Translations under genes and position numbers: made by a program
Shown: positions 25,201 to 34,440 of the stretch, piece by piece
Numbering within the stretch: position 1 is the first letter of the stretch
Layout of the letters: the number at the start of each line of letters is the position of its first letter
Assembly (NCBI GenBank): GCA_037976565.1
Contig: CP137667.1
Location: 1,178,001-1,242,000 of the forward strand
Direction of reading: 5' to 3'
From: Mesocentrotus franciscanus
Lineage: Eukaryota; Echinodermata; Echinoidea; Camarodonta; Strongylocentrotidae
DNA: 64,000 nucleotides
The notes under the pieces: model-generated
Database searches by the model: none
The model's input: the letters and a program-made list of their open reading frames with translations, nothing else
Told to the model about the DNA's origin: nothing

Positions 25201-28200
25201 TACAGAAACTGTATAACAAACAAAAAAGGACCCAACTAGAAAGCGATGAATCAGCCTTCAAAGTCTACAGAACTAACTATAAAAAAAGAGCTTCGCCATG
25301 CTCAAGGAGACTATTAAAAACACTATGTCTGGAAACTTGCACCAAAACACTAAACAATTTTGGAAAATTGTTAAATCAAAACGTATTGACAACGGAGGTG
25401 TCACTCCATTGTCTACCAACGACGGGAATACAACTGACAACAGCCAAGAAAAGGCAGACATTTTGAATAGCTACTTCAAATTAGTCTATACACAAGAGGA
25501 TGTTGAAAATAACCCTGATATGTCTGGAGATCCCCATCCGGAAATGCCTTCCATCACAATCACACCAGAAGGTGTGAAAAAGCTTCTGTTCGACTTCAAA
25601 CCTAACAAAGCATCTGGGCCTGATCAATTGCCAGCTAGATTCCTCAAAGAATGTGCCAAAGAGCTGGCTCCCATTTTATCAGCAATTTTTAATCAAAACC
25701 TTAACTCAGGTGAACTTCCGTCAGACTGGCTTATGTCCCACATCACACCAATCTTCAAAAAAGGGCAACAAAAATTCACCCGGCAACTACAGACCAATCG
25801 CACCAACCTCAATCTGCTGTAAGGATTTAGAACATATCCTTACCAGCAACATCATGTCACATTGAGACCGATTCAATATTCTTGTGGACTCTCAACACAG
25901 TTTTCGTAAAAAGAGGGGGTGTGACACTCAACTAGTATCTACAATCAGCGACATCGCAAAATATTTTGAAATAAATAAGCAAGTTGATGCTCTTTTATTG
26001 AACTTCTCAAAAGCGTTTGATCGCGTTCCGCATACTCGACTGCTCAAAAAGCTCCACCACTACGGGATAAGAGGAAAAGAACTTGGCTGGATTAAAACCT
26101 TTTTAACACAAAGAAAACAACGAGTAACACTTGATGGGAAACTGTCTTCAGCTGCAGAAGTTACATCAAGTGTCCCCCAGGGTACCGTCATCGGCCCACT
26201 GTGCTTCTTAATTTACATTAACAATATGCCTGACTGTATCTCCAAAGGTACCAAGATACGTTTATTCGCTGACGATGCATTAACCTACCGGGAAATAAAT
26301 TCGGAAATGGACCCCAAAACTCTTCAAAAAGATCTCGACGCCCTCTCCAAATGGGGCTCCGACTGGCAAATGGCTTTTAACACGGACAAATGCTTTACCA
26401 TGCATTTCACACCAAAGAAATCTCCAAACATTACCCCCTATAAGTTATGTAACAACACTCTGCAGGTGACTTCTAGCCACCCCTACTTGGGCATCACCTT
26501 CAGCAGCGACCTAAAGCTCTAAGAAGGTACTGGGAGTCATCCGACGCAACTTCAAAGCATGTACTGTTGACGTCAAATCGCGGCTCTACCTATCACTTGT
26601 ACAACCCAAACTAGAATACGGCACAACTGCATGGTACCCTAGCACACAAAAAGAAAAACATCAGCTTGACATGGTCCAAAGAGCTGCTGCAAGAATGTGT
26701 CTCAACGACTACTCAAGAGAATCTAGCGTGACAGCCATGATAGCCTCTTTTCAGTGGACTGACCTCGAGACCAGAAGAAAGATTGTCCGACTCAACATGA
26801 TGTACAAAATCAACGCAAACCTCTTAGACGTTGACTGGAACCCCTACTTAACCAGACCATCTCGCCAACTTAGACACACACACGCAGCATCCTTCCAGAG
26901 ACCTAGAACCAATTCAACAATTTACTCAAATAGCTTCTTCCCATGGACTGTTAAATATTGGAACGACCTACCTCATTACATCCTAGACGCCCCCAACATA
27001 GATATTTTTAAGACAAGGCTCTGCGACTTTTTCACAAACAACACCAAGCGGAAATAACTCCACCAGGTCAACCTACAGGTCAGCCCTCTGACGCGATGCG
27101 GGATCCCGCTTTGTCGGAGTACAAATCCAGAACCAGAACCAGAACCAGATGCCAATAACACACCTCTGCTTGTCTTGTTAACAACGTGTAAGTCTGTAGG
27201 GGGCTCGGGCTTTTCTGTAAGAAACAAAAGTTATTTAAAAAATGGTCAAGACTAGCTTCCATGAAGTGAATGTACGACTGATACTTTGGACTTAATGTAC
27301 TTAGGTCCTATTGTCATATTTTACGACAGTATCAGAAAACTTATAATTTAAATCATCCTAAAATTACGCCCTATATATATATATATATATTTATAAATGA
27401 CTGACGTTTCTCAAAGACTATTCTCGGACTAAAGAGAAACGTTTGTTACTGTACATGAAATATAAAATTATTCTAACAAATTGAAATAGAATTAGTTTTT
27501 AGATGACCTGCATAGTACGTCTTTGAAAATACCCGTCTATTTAACATCAAGTGGTAACAATGCCTAACGTGCTATAATAATCCCTGTCGATAAGATGCGG
27601 GGGTTCCCCGAGAAAGCATTTAAGGCCCAAATCTCCTCCAGAATGAAATAATACATGGAAATGAAAAGAAGGAAAGTTGAGAAAAGCCAAGGATTCGTGG
27701 GCATAAGTTCCCTGAGTATTCGTCACTATATTATGGACAAACATGGATTTAGTGAGTGAGCCATACCTTGTACCCAAAGCTGAATAACATGTTCATCGGC
27801 ACCATGTAGATTCTGAGCTAGACAGATATACGTCGCTGTATCATCACGTACAGCAGAGAAGATAGTCATACTTGATAATACACTATCACCATCAGTCACT
27901 GTCTCGATGTCATAGCGTGCAGTTATTAGTCGATTGAATGGGACATCATTCTTAGACCACATGATCTCTAGAGGTTGATGACCTGTAGCTATGCACTCTA
28001 ATGTGATACTCTCAGTCAATTCTACAGTCACATTCTGCTGCTGCTGTTCAAACGTAGCGGGAACTAGACATAAAACATAAAGTGTTCATATAAAGCGTAA
28101 ATGGGTTTTATGAATAGGTTTCCAATAACATCGAGATGAGGCAAGTAATGAAACACCTAATAAAGTTAATGATCTTGGAACATTGAAATTCCGACGTGCA

Positions 28201-28531
28201 TAAAGGGAAGAAGATATAATTATTCTATACAGAGATGCAATTAGTGCTACATATGTGCTAAGTCAAAAGATTAGCAGGTAATAAGTTTTCCTTTGTTTTG
28301 ACATTCGACAAAAAATATTGTGAATATTGTGAATATGTATTTGCATTCTAAAGCATACATACGAAATATTGGAGGAGACGAACGCACATCTATTAATATC
28401 TCTACTTTCGAGCTACTAGTATGATTCCATAAGAAATTGATTTAGCTCACCAAAAACAGTAAGTGTTGCTGTCTTGCTTTCCATCCCAACGCCAAAAGTG
28501 TCCCCTTTTCCTCTCATCATTAAACGTGCTC
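13086..28531 (-). CDS. DSCAM-type Ig/FN3 cell-adhesion receptor gene (partial)
   Basis: Fourteen exons on the minus strand encode, in order, the end of an Ig domain, a whole Ig domain (Ig9), FN1, FN2, FN3, FN4, Ig10, FN5 and the first half of FN6. FN1-4, one Ig, then FN5-6 is the diagnostic order of DSCAM, a homophilic neuronal adhesion receptor. Local motifs agree: FDGNSPVTGFTLEYKNAS in FN1, SSQSIQITW in FN2, LQKFTNYSLSVVAHT in FN3, SWLPPLYLNGII in FN4, TPWKRGVTLDC in Ig10 and GNGGSSIVG in FN5. Most domain borders are phase-1 introns. Three problems are visible: a LINE sits inside the FN1 exon, the middle of FN2 is missing, and the FN4 halves do not agree in phase. Ig1-7, the transmembrane segment and the cytoplasmic tail were not found; they may lie beyond the window or in the N gap, or the gene may be broken. 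Confidence 0.82.
13986..14174 (-). CDS. DSCAM-like exon: FN5 second half
   Basis: A 189-bp exon, phase 1 to 1, acceptor CTGTTACAG and donor GTAAGT. AFQLLYQRTHEQTWERFDVN then LLCGTGYRFYITARNKLGVG match the end of FN5 including the LKCGT.Y-like motif. Confidence 0.78.
14661..14759 (-). CDS. DSCAM-like exon: FN5 first half
   Basis: A 99-bp exon, phase 1 to 1. PPNPPQLTIGSTSNNAIKVN then WRSTGNGGSSIVG: the NGGSSI turn is a DSCAM FN5 hallmark. Confidence 0.78.
16407..16655. repeat. G-rich minisatellite, ~14/28-bp unit
   Basis: About 16-18 copies of GTGTGGGAGTC(A/C)(G/A)(A/G)G, often alternating AGA and CGG versions to give a 28-bp pair. Reading frames through it only mirror the repeat. Confidence 0.85.
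17206..17251. repeat. 14-bp perfect hairpin
   Basis: AAGAAGGGCGTTAA at 17206-17219 and its exact reverse complement at 17238-17251, separated by 18 bases. It is possibly the core of a small foldback element. No function is assigned. Confidence 0.6.
17331..17400. repeat. GGTTTAAACT tandem block
   Basis: Six or so imperfect copies of TGGTTTAAAC in tandem in an intron. Confidence 0.65.
18107..18267 (-). CDS. DSCAM-like exon: Ig10 second half
   Basis: A 161-bp exon, phase 2 to 1, joining in phase with the previous one. LPNVLKPDGRIDILENGSLV and STDAGNYTCRAINEYGSSDS carry the second Ig Cys. The donor is GTAAGT. Confidence 0.82.
18667..18784 (-). CDS. DSCAM-like exon: Ig10 first half
   Basis: A 118-bp exon, phase 1 to 2, acceptor TTTTCCTCAG. 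VPARIMSFSTTLMTPWKRGV then TLDCLPVGDPVLTVEWKKNR gives the first Ig Cys and core Trp. TPW.. plus LPC-like VGDP is typical of DSCAM Ig10. Confidence 0.8.
19131..19284 (-). CDS. DSCAM-like exon: FN4 second half
   Basis: A 154-bp exon, phase 0 to 1, with acceptor TGACAG and donor GTAAGA. It encodes VRQEKELDPTTYYYLVEDLQ and YDFWVKASTIAGQGESSRIA, the last strands of an FN3 domain. Confidence 0.75.
19790..20265 (+). pseudogene. decayed LINE ORF1 (RRM-like, transposase_22 type)
   Basis: Across shifting plus-strand frames there are NCLYLFGVPGKRNEDTSAVS, then IAKERLECSFNL, then RPMMVKFLSYRARKAHGVFR and DVTRRKFNFFKK. These match the order of the ..FGVPE..ED....I....IDR.. and RP.IVKF.SY..R..V.. blocks of LINE ORF1 nucleic-acid-binding proteins. 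Several frameshifts and stops show it is dead. It lies antisense in the FN4 intron of the DSCAM-like gene. Family resemblance is from memory of motifs and is moderately sure. Confidence 0.5.
20548..20686 (-). CDS. DSCAM-like exon: FN4 first half
   Basis: After a CTCTCTCTAG acceptor it reads VPEAPADIKAHAASPTSIMV and SWLPPLYLNGIITHYHLNIQ, then YREGKM. The best donor, AG|GTTAGA, leaves phase 2, whereas the next exon needs phase 0. Either the donor is wrong or a small exon is missing. Confidence 0.7.
20840..20909. repeat. small inverted-repeat element
   Basis: AGGACAACTGCTTCC and GGGAGCAGTTGTCC are inverted near-copies about 40 bp apart, which could form a hairpin or be a MITE remnant. Confidence 0.45.
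21206..21361 (-). CDS. DSCAM-like exon: FN3 domain 3, second half
   Basis: A 156-bp exon, phase 1 to 1, with acceptor TTCTGAAG and donor GTAAG. It encodes DELDYQIYETTELFAELHNL then QKFTNYSLSVVAHTRVGEGV, ending RTEQDG. Confidence 0.78.
21759..21905 (-). CDS. DSCAM-like exon: FN3 domain 3, first half
   Basis: A 147-bp exon, phase 1 to 1, starting PSEAPHDVSARSVGSTSIMV and continuing to the LNGILQGYRVYYRP motif. The donor GTAGGT at 21758 lies inside a 52-bp tandem duplication (copies 21695-21746 and 21747-21798), so a second, diverged donor follows. Confidence 0.78.
22468..22629 (-). CDS. DSCAM-like exon: FN2 end
   Basis: A 162-bp exon, phase 1 to 1, with acceptor GATGTTAG and donor GTAAGG. It encodes NYKSPVETNYIESRTLTNLK and YTIQLRAYNRVNVGPWSPQQ, the second half of an FN3 domain. 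Confidence 0.75.
22686..22756 (-). CDS. DSCAM-like exon: FN2 start
   Basis: After a TTTCAG acceptor the exon reads APSGIPLNIEIEAFSSQSIQ to ITWR and reaches a GTAAGC donor in phase 0. It matches strands A-B of FN2. The next visible exon starts in phase 1 only 56 bp away, so the piece with the usual PP..NG.I.GY is absent. Confidence 0.7.
23162..23335 (-). CDS. DSCAM-like exon: FN1 second half
   Basis: A 174-bp exon, phase 1 to 1, with acceptor TTGTTAG and donor GTTAGT. It encodes AWQTGLPQEHVPADLIGYQY and on through YHVRIFAFNAIGISDPSKEI, the C-terminal strands of an FN3 domain. Confidence 0.78.
23728..23797 (-). CDS. DSCAM-like exon: FN1 first half, 3' part after LINE
   Basis: The frame resumes at the Trp (WQPAFDGNSPVTGFTLEYKN, then AS) and ends at a GTGAGA donor. 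FDGNSP.. and EYKN are typical of DSCAM FN1. No frame damage is present on either side of the insertion. Confidence 0.75.
23799..27148 (+). mobile_element. CR1-like LINE inserted in a coding exon
   Basis: A 3350-bp element antisense to the host gene. ATGCC flanks it at 23794-23798 and 27149-27153. It reads, in order: a PHD-type zinc domain (CTQCDEE, CDGCGRWTH, WLCPAC); an AP-endonuclease start (IFNINFQSIKNK, TCTETWLN) and GGDFNMRDIDW; then reverse transcriptase (KASGPDQLPARFLKECAKEL, the FADDALTY catalytic box) and the terminal FFPWTVKYWNDLP motif. It ends in tandem CCAGAA repeats (27127-27148). Stops or frameshifts near 24414, 24614, 24910, 25142, 25863 and 26522 make it inactive. The first codons coincide with the duplicated ATGCC, so the 5' end may be truncated there. 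Confidence 0.88.
27153..27214 (-). CDS. DSCAM-like exon: FN1 first half, 5' part before LINE
   Basis: After a TTCTTACAG acceptor the frame reads EKPEPPTDLHVVNKTSRGVL and on to LA, then is cut by the LINE just before the conserved FN3 Trp. The missing W and the rest are at 23728-23797. Joined, the two parts form a normal 132-bp phase 1-1 exon. Confidence 0.75.
27370..27392. repeat. TA microsatellite
   Basis: An uninterrupted TATATATATA run in the intron between Ig9 and FN1. A smaller one is at 19502-19514. Confidence 0.7.
27767..28063 (-). CDS. DSCAM-like exon: Ig9
   Basis: A 297-bp exon, phase 1 to 1, holding one complete Ig domain. The Cys pair is in SITLECIATG and ATYICLAQN and the core Trp in IMWSKND. 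It begins VPATFEQQQQNV after a TCTAG acceptor and ends before GTATGG. Confidence 0.8.
28451..28531 (-). CDS. DSCAM-like exon: end of preceding Ig domain
   Basis: An 81-bp exon, phase 1 to 1, with a strong acceptor (TCCCTCTGTTTTAG) and donor GTGAGC. It ends GVGMESKTATLTVF, like the last strand of an Ig domain. Its first half (ARLMMRGKGDTF) lacks the usual Y.C motif, so the domain may start in an exon not seen here. Confidence 0.5.
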
Positions 28532-28822
28532 CTAAAACAGAGGGACAAAGAGCAATCCCCACCCCTCCCCCCACCCCCAATTTCGCTCGCTATTGCTCGC
28601 TCGCATTTATAGATGATATACTTATGTTACTTGTCAAAGGTCTTTTCAGTCTACCGTTATGAGAATGTGATTATAACCCCATCAGGATTGGGATTTACCT
28701 CTTTGTATAAGATGTAATTTTTCGTACTGCGACCTCAACAATCTTAAAAATTTTCCTCTCTCGCATCGCTCGCTCGCAAATGAATATTCAAACCATTAAA
28801 ACCAAACTGCAAAGTATGATGC

Positions 28823-29358
28823 TTAAAGGTACTATGTGCCATTTGCAGGCCCAAAAATTGAAAAGGTTAAATTCCAACGGCATTTGAAAGACAATACTAA
28901 TTTAAAAATTCCCTCAAAACGAAAGGGCTTGAAAATGGCCTTTGGTGGGAAAAAACGACCATTAGTTGTCGAATCGACTGAAGTGATTGCAATCACCTAA
29001 GTAATAGTCTGATTTTCAGACCCTTTTACCGAATGGTCGTACGTTTTGTGCTGTTCAAAGATTCAATAAGTTTAATTTTGGCGATTACAAGTAGTGGGTT
29101 ATCGATGTAGACAAATGCTCATATACCTATTACAGCTCATGTTATGTATGTTATCACTAAAGATAAAAATGTCAGTCAGTCACTCAATAGTGCCTGACAG
29201 TGAAGTATAAGAGGTATACGGGTGTCCTTGCATTATTTGAATACTAGGACACTGCTAATGTTTAAATTTCACAGATAGGACATACATGACATATTCATAA
29301 TTCCTGCAAAGTTCTACAGAATTTGATGTTGGCTGCAAAAGGGACATAGTATCTTTAA
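28823..29358. mobile_element. piggyBac-type MITE family B, copy 2 (inverted)
   Basis: Bounded by TTAA at both ends with TTAAAGGTACTATGTGCC and (reverse complement) CTTAAAGATACTATGTCCC termini. It is an inverted copy of 12144-12675, so the two bracket most of the DSCAM-like exons. Confidence 0.75.
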
Positions 29359-29669
29359 GCAATATCTTGTATGATGTATAAAGAGCAAAAATATTGAAAT
29401 CATCCCCCATAATGTAATCACAATGTAGGAGTATATACCAATGTCTAACAAATTGTATTTTCTTTTTGAGATTTCGCTCGTATAAGGTCCCTTTTTTGTT
29501 GGTGCTCCCCCCCCCCCTTTGGAAGTCACTCCGCCGCCCCTGCTTCAGATTATTCTGTTTTTCCTTCTAATTCAAAGTCTTCAGTTTTCTACCCCTTGGC
29601 ATCTTGCTCTTTATCATGTGGCACTTGTTCAATGTAGATGAAAAACGTGCTTATTTAACCACGTGATCA

Positions 29670-30135
29670 GACTCACGTTAATAAAACTCGGTATAACTCG
29701 CCCTACTCGTGCAAACCTCGTGATTAGCTCACCAGAGACTCGGTGCACTCGTGCAGAACTCTCAAATGCTTGCATTAGACTCGCGGGAACTCGTGTATGG
29801 AAATGTATGGTAATTCATGGAAACTTACTCCGGATACTACGAGTTGAAAAGAGTCCATGACGAGTTTATCACGAGTATCGCGAGTTTACTACGAGTTGTT
29901 CCGAGTTTGATCGTGTTGTTCAGGAGTTCTCGATAGTTTGAACAAATTTAAACTGTTTGAACAATTTGAGAGCTACTGCAACCTCACGCGAATTGCGTCG
30001 AGTTGCGAAAAGTTGTGAAGAGTTGTGCCGAGTTGCGGTGAGTTACGGAGAATCATCCCGAGTTAAGTGAAGAGTTATCGCGAGTACCCCCAAAAGTCAA
30101 CTCGCCACTACTTGCGCAAACTCGTACTTCCAACT
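29670..30135. repeat. strand-switching ACTCG/CGAGT degenerate repeat
   Basis: ACTCG(T/C)G-type words recur every 8-12 bases to about 29800. The complementary CGAGTT words then recur from about 29835 to 30080, and ACTCG words return at 30097-30137. The block therefore folds on itself. It runs directly into the hAT transposase tail. Confidence 0.6.
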
Positions 30136-30138
30136 CGC

Positions 30139-30341
30139 CTATGTGTCAACGTAGCAGTCGTCTGCGCCTGCTCAATACATACAACCGGGCATGTATATCA
30201 CAGGACCGTCTTTCTGCCCTGGCTCATATTTTGTACATACAGTATAATTATCCAGTCAATAAGAAGAGGGTCATCAAGCGTTTTAGCAACCTTCACAGGC
30301 TTCAACTTCGGCTGTCTAGTCTGGTCTATGATTTACGGTAA
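30139..30341 (+). pseudogene. hAT transposase C-terminal dimerisation domain fragment
   Basis: The frame CQRSSRLRLLNTYNRACISQ then DRLSALAHILYIQYNYPVNK and VIKRFSNLHRLQL resembles the hAT/ZMYM-type C-terminus (CERSFS.L...K..LR..M.QDRL..LA.L.I....... V...F). Only this end is present. Nothing catalytic was found upstream, so it is a fragment. Confidence 0.6.
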
Positions 30342-33010
30342 AGAAGAATGCAAGTCAGACAGACTATATATTTTTAATTAGTACAGAAGAACAAGAACCA
30401 AATACTGAAAGTTTGAACAAATTAGGATAATCCGTGAAAGAGTTTATGGATTTTCAAAGTTTCGATAAATCATTTTAATGGGGATCCTTAAGTTCAACCG
30501 TTGTCAACTCCGCCAGGATCTGTGATGTTGAGAACTCTCCATAGTAATCACAATGCATGTTAATAACGCAACACTTGCCGATTTTTTCTAAACAATGATC
30601 GATATAATGTTGGGCAGTTGGATAATTATAATCACATGCATTCATGCCAACTTAGAAATAGAGGTAAGTGTACCCTTTATGTATGTGTTCGTGTATGTAG
30701 TTATTTCCTGAATAAATTAATGATTGTGCTTATATGAGTTATGTTCTGGGCTTTTCCTTTATGTTTCTCATATACTAGTACATGTGTATATTATTTTCCT
30801 TTGTTCGAATTTAGTTTTATATCCAATGAAGTGATGAACTAAAGTTATGTGTGAGCCGGTCTCCCCATGATTTTTAAGTTTTAGAAGTAAAATTATTTGA
30901 AATCAGAAATTTGGGGTTGCACCGATTTACACCAGAGAGCATCTAAAACCCCTAAGCTTCCAAGGCCCTTAAGCGGGCTCTGGATCCCGGCCGCAAGGGA
31001 CTTTGCGCTTCGCGCTCGTGATGTGCGCTTCACGCGCATAATTATATATCTCTCTACTTCAAAGTGCGTTTATTACAGTGTTGCCAACTCTCATGCATTG
31101 AGCGTGAGACACACGCTTTTTACCCCTTTCTCACGCTCTCACGCTCTCACGCTGATCTTTGAAAATATCACGCCCAGAGCTAAAATGATAACAATTAATG
31201 ATTATAGAGTCTTTAATTTATTTAATATTCATTTATTAGCACTTCCATCAAGTTGAAGTATTGTTTTCTATGTTACAAATATAAAACCTAGCCTGAGATG
31301 CGCCTCGTAACTTATACCGTAAGTCTACTGTTACCCAGGGCCATTTTGTGAGCGTTTGCAGCACCATGCGCTCCACGGCCGCCACGGGCGTGATTACAGC
31401 AGCGTTCGGATATGTCAGGCCAGGCCCACCCCTGTAAGTCAAGGGGATTACTGTATTGCCACTTTTGTTATTAAAGTATGGCATATTAGGGGCAGATTTG
31501 TTTCATGTTTGTGTAAATATTTTTTGATTATGTTTGGACTGTAAACATCTGATGAGAGCATAGCCATTTTTTCTTTTGTTTTTTTCCAAATCATGACATG
31601 TTAACTCACATTCTATATTTCCTTCCCAGGTATGGCATGACATGCAGCAATTTGCACCAGTTTAAGTAAATAAATACAAAATCTCCCCCTCTGGCTCTGC
31701 CCGCTTCGCTTCCTCGGGACTCGTAATTGTTGGCTGTATGTTGCTGAATCATACATGTATGTGGCAAATGGTTTATGTTGGAGCTGTGTCTGACACTACT
31801 TACAATAATATTTTTGTTTGTGTTTTGGGGTGCATATTCATTGGTTTGTCAAAAAAAAATTTCGCGCAAAATATATTTAAAATTTCTGGTCGATCAAATC
31901 ACAACACGCTTGCGGCTTACCCAGATACGTAAATCTTAAGCCCAAATTTCCTCTCTAGGTATGCACCAGATCGCACAATTTCAAGTAAAAAAATGCAAAA
32001 GCTCTCTAGCGGAGAAGGGGATCATGATTATTAATTTTACAGGTGTTTTTCTCCCGAACCCATTCTCATACGACGTTTCATCAGAGTCACACCGATAGAA
32101 AGAGAATTTCGTCGCCTTTTTTTTTCTTCTTTCTATCGGCTATCTCCCATGATATTTTTCCTCTGTACACCTTTCAAAGCGGCAGTTTCATCTGATGCCA
32201 CTTTGAAATGGCTATTACTCATTTACTATTTTTTTCTTTCGCACACACATACATACACTCATTTTATCTTGTGGGCCTAATCACTTTGGCTCACTCATAC
32301 AATGTACCTATTTCTCTCTCCTTCACCCACCTACTCACCTATTCTTTCTCTCTGACTGGATATATTGACATAAGTTTCTGTTTTGATAACTAAAAACACA
32401 ACTGACAGACCCCAGGTGCAACAATAACACCCGTCACAATCACAAATCAATATGATAATGTCTAGCCATGCGTGCGATCTTGCCAGACATTGTTAATTTC
32501 TTTTATTTACACAAATTAAACTGAGTTTCTGACGCTGTGTACATGTGTTATTACTTTCTCGTAGGTTCTACATGTTGTGCTGTTAGGAACGGGGAGTCGG
32601 CATTTGAGAATGATCCTAATTTCTCAAGTCGAGCAAGTTTTATCGGATTTTGCAAATTAGGTGATATCAATGCAATCAGAGCCGGACAGCCAAGAATTAA
32701 GCTGGATTTTTTTTTTAAAGATTCATGTTTAAAGTCTCGCCATTTCTGCAATTTACACCAATTTGAGCTGCATGCCCCACCGTACTTAAGTTCGGATTTT
32801 ACCACACGGACTGATCGTAAGGACTTTATCGTTAGACTTGTTAACCAGCAGTTTATAGTTCATTATTCCTCAATGATTGTTCCATTGAAATAACTCGCCA
32901 TGCACCTGAACTAAAGGCGGTGAATGACGTCATTGATCTGCACTGAACAGTCTACTGCTTGATTATACACATATCGTAAGTAGTTCATACCGTTTCATAT
33001 TTTGGAAAAG
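30342..33010. other. repeat-rich, no host gene recognised
   Basis: It contains a GCGCTTCGCGCTCGTGATGT block (about 31000-31040), a CTCACGCTCTCACGCT block (about 31130-31155) and several CTCTGGCTCTGCCCGCTTCG-like segments that look like high-copy repeat pieces. Frames at 32537-32893 are not recognisable as a protein. Confidence 0.35.
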
Positions 33011-33172
33011 TAATCCATTACCTAGGGGGCAAAACTCCAATTTTTTTTTTTTTTTTTTTTGGGGTTTTGAGACATGGCGTGTTGTAAAAGGTTGGGTGGT
33101 CTCAACGTATTTTGGGAACCTCCCTGCACAATTTCTAGGTGGACAACCTTTGCAATATGCTACTGGAAAAAA

Positions 33173-33205
33173 ATGGCGGCCATTTTTCAAAATGGCCGCC
33201 ATGTA
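33173..33205. repeat. GGCGGCC hairpin inside the long inverted repeat
   Basis: ATGGCGGCCATTTT and its reverse complement face each other across a 3-base loop. The other arm has the same hairpin at 39402-39432, slightly diverged. Confidence 0.7.
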
Positions 33206-34040
33206 TAACTACTGTTGTACAATTCTGGGGATTACTTTTTAACAGCACCTCATTTTACCATGTGTAGGGTGTCATATGAAAGAAAATTAAATTTCCTACA
33301 AGATGATACCTCATTCAAAAGGATCCGGGATAATTTTCATACCAATTTTGAGCCAAAAATGGGATTTTTTTAACCATTTTTTTCAAAAATATGAATTGCG
33401 CCAAAATACATATTTCTCCATATTTATTTGATTATGATTATAACTGACTTGAAACTTGCTGAAAAACTGTTCCGCATCCCCATAAATATCATATACAAAT
33501 TTCAAATCTATTACTTTTCTAACTAAAAAGTTATAGCGCTCTAAAGTTGACACTTTGTTATGAGCCAAAATGGCAAATTTGGTTGCTAATGGCTATCTTC
33601 TCCTTAGCAACGGTAACATAGTGACATGAAAAATAGAATATATCACGAGAAATTGCTATCACCAAGCAGATGACTACTTTGATAGGAAGTATGATGTCAA
33701 TTGATGCATTTTCATCATATTTTAATGATAAATATCGCTTAGTTCCTGTTGCTATGGTAATAATATGCCTAGCAACCGATATATAACGTTTTTTCAGAGT
33801 CAAATTAGGATATGGGTCAAATAATACGTAAAATCAGACCTGTTCCAAGTGACAGACATAATTTGCTGGCTTAAACATGTTCATAAAATGCATGGTGTAG
33901 TTCAGAACTTTCACCCTACCCCTCCCTCCACTAAAATGCCCCCCCCCATCAAAAGTAATTTTGGGTGGAGGCAGTATGTTGTTAAGGACATGATGTGTGT
34001 TCAGAAATGATACAGGCTATCTGTCAAGTAAAAATGAGTT

Positions 34041-34440
34041 CTGGATCCAGATGATAGTCATGAATTTCAGTTTAAATCATGAAGACAATGGATGGAGGGG
34101 TTCAGAATGTGCACCCTTTCCCCTTCTGTGACCCCCCTCTCCTAGAACAAAATTAGAGCAAGTAGTGTGAAGCTATATATTAATAAAGCAAGTTGCAAAC
34201 GAAAAAGAGATCAAAATAATCTTCACACCGCATTTTGTAATCTGGATGTGGATCTGGATCCAGGTGATAGTCATGATTTTTAGTCTGAAACATGAAGATA
34301 ATGGGTGGTAGGGTTTAAAATTTGCACCCTTCCCCTCTTCTGTGACCCCCCTCCTAGAACAAAATTAGGGCAATTAGTGCGAAGCTGTATTAATAAAGTA
34401 AGTTGTAAACAAAACAGATTTCAAATAATCTTCACACAGC
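34041..34440. repeat. 213-bp tandem duplication
   Basis: The segment starting CTGGATCCAG at 34041 is repeated at 34254, including GATAGTCATGA, TGCACCCTTTCC-like and CTAGAACAAAATTAG blocks. The first copy belongs to the inverted arm and the second extends inside it. Confidence 0.65.

Noticed and set aside
32537..32893. 118-codon plus-strand frame and its minus-strand shadow
   Set aside because: No family resemblance. It lies in a repeat-rich tract where similar words recur, and both strands are open by chance.
33558..33803. 81-codon frame seen again at 38803-39048, possibly conserved protein
   Set aside because: The two frames are the same stretch of the inverted-repeat arms, so their similarity comes from DNA duplication, not from protein constraint.
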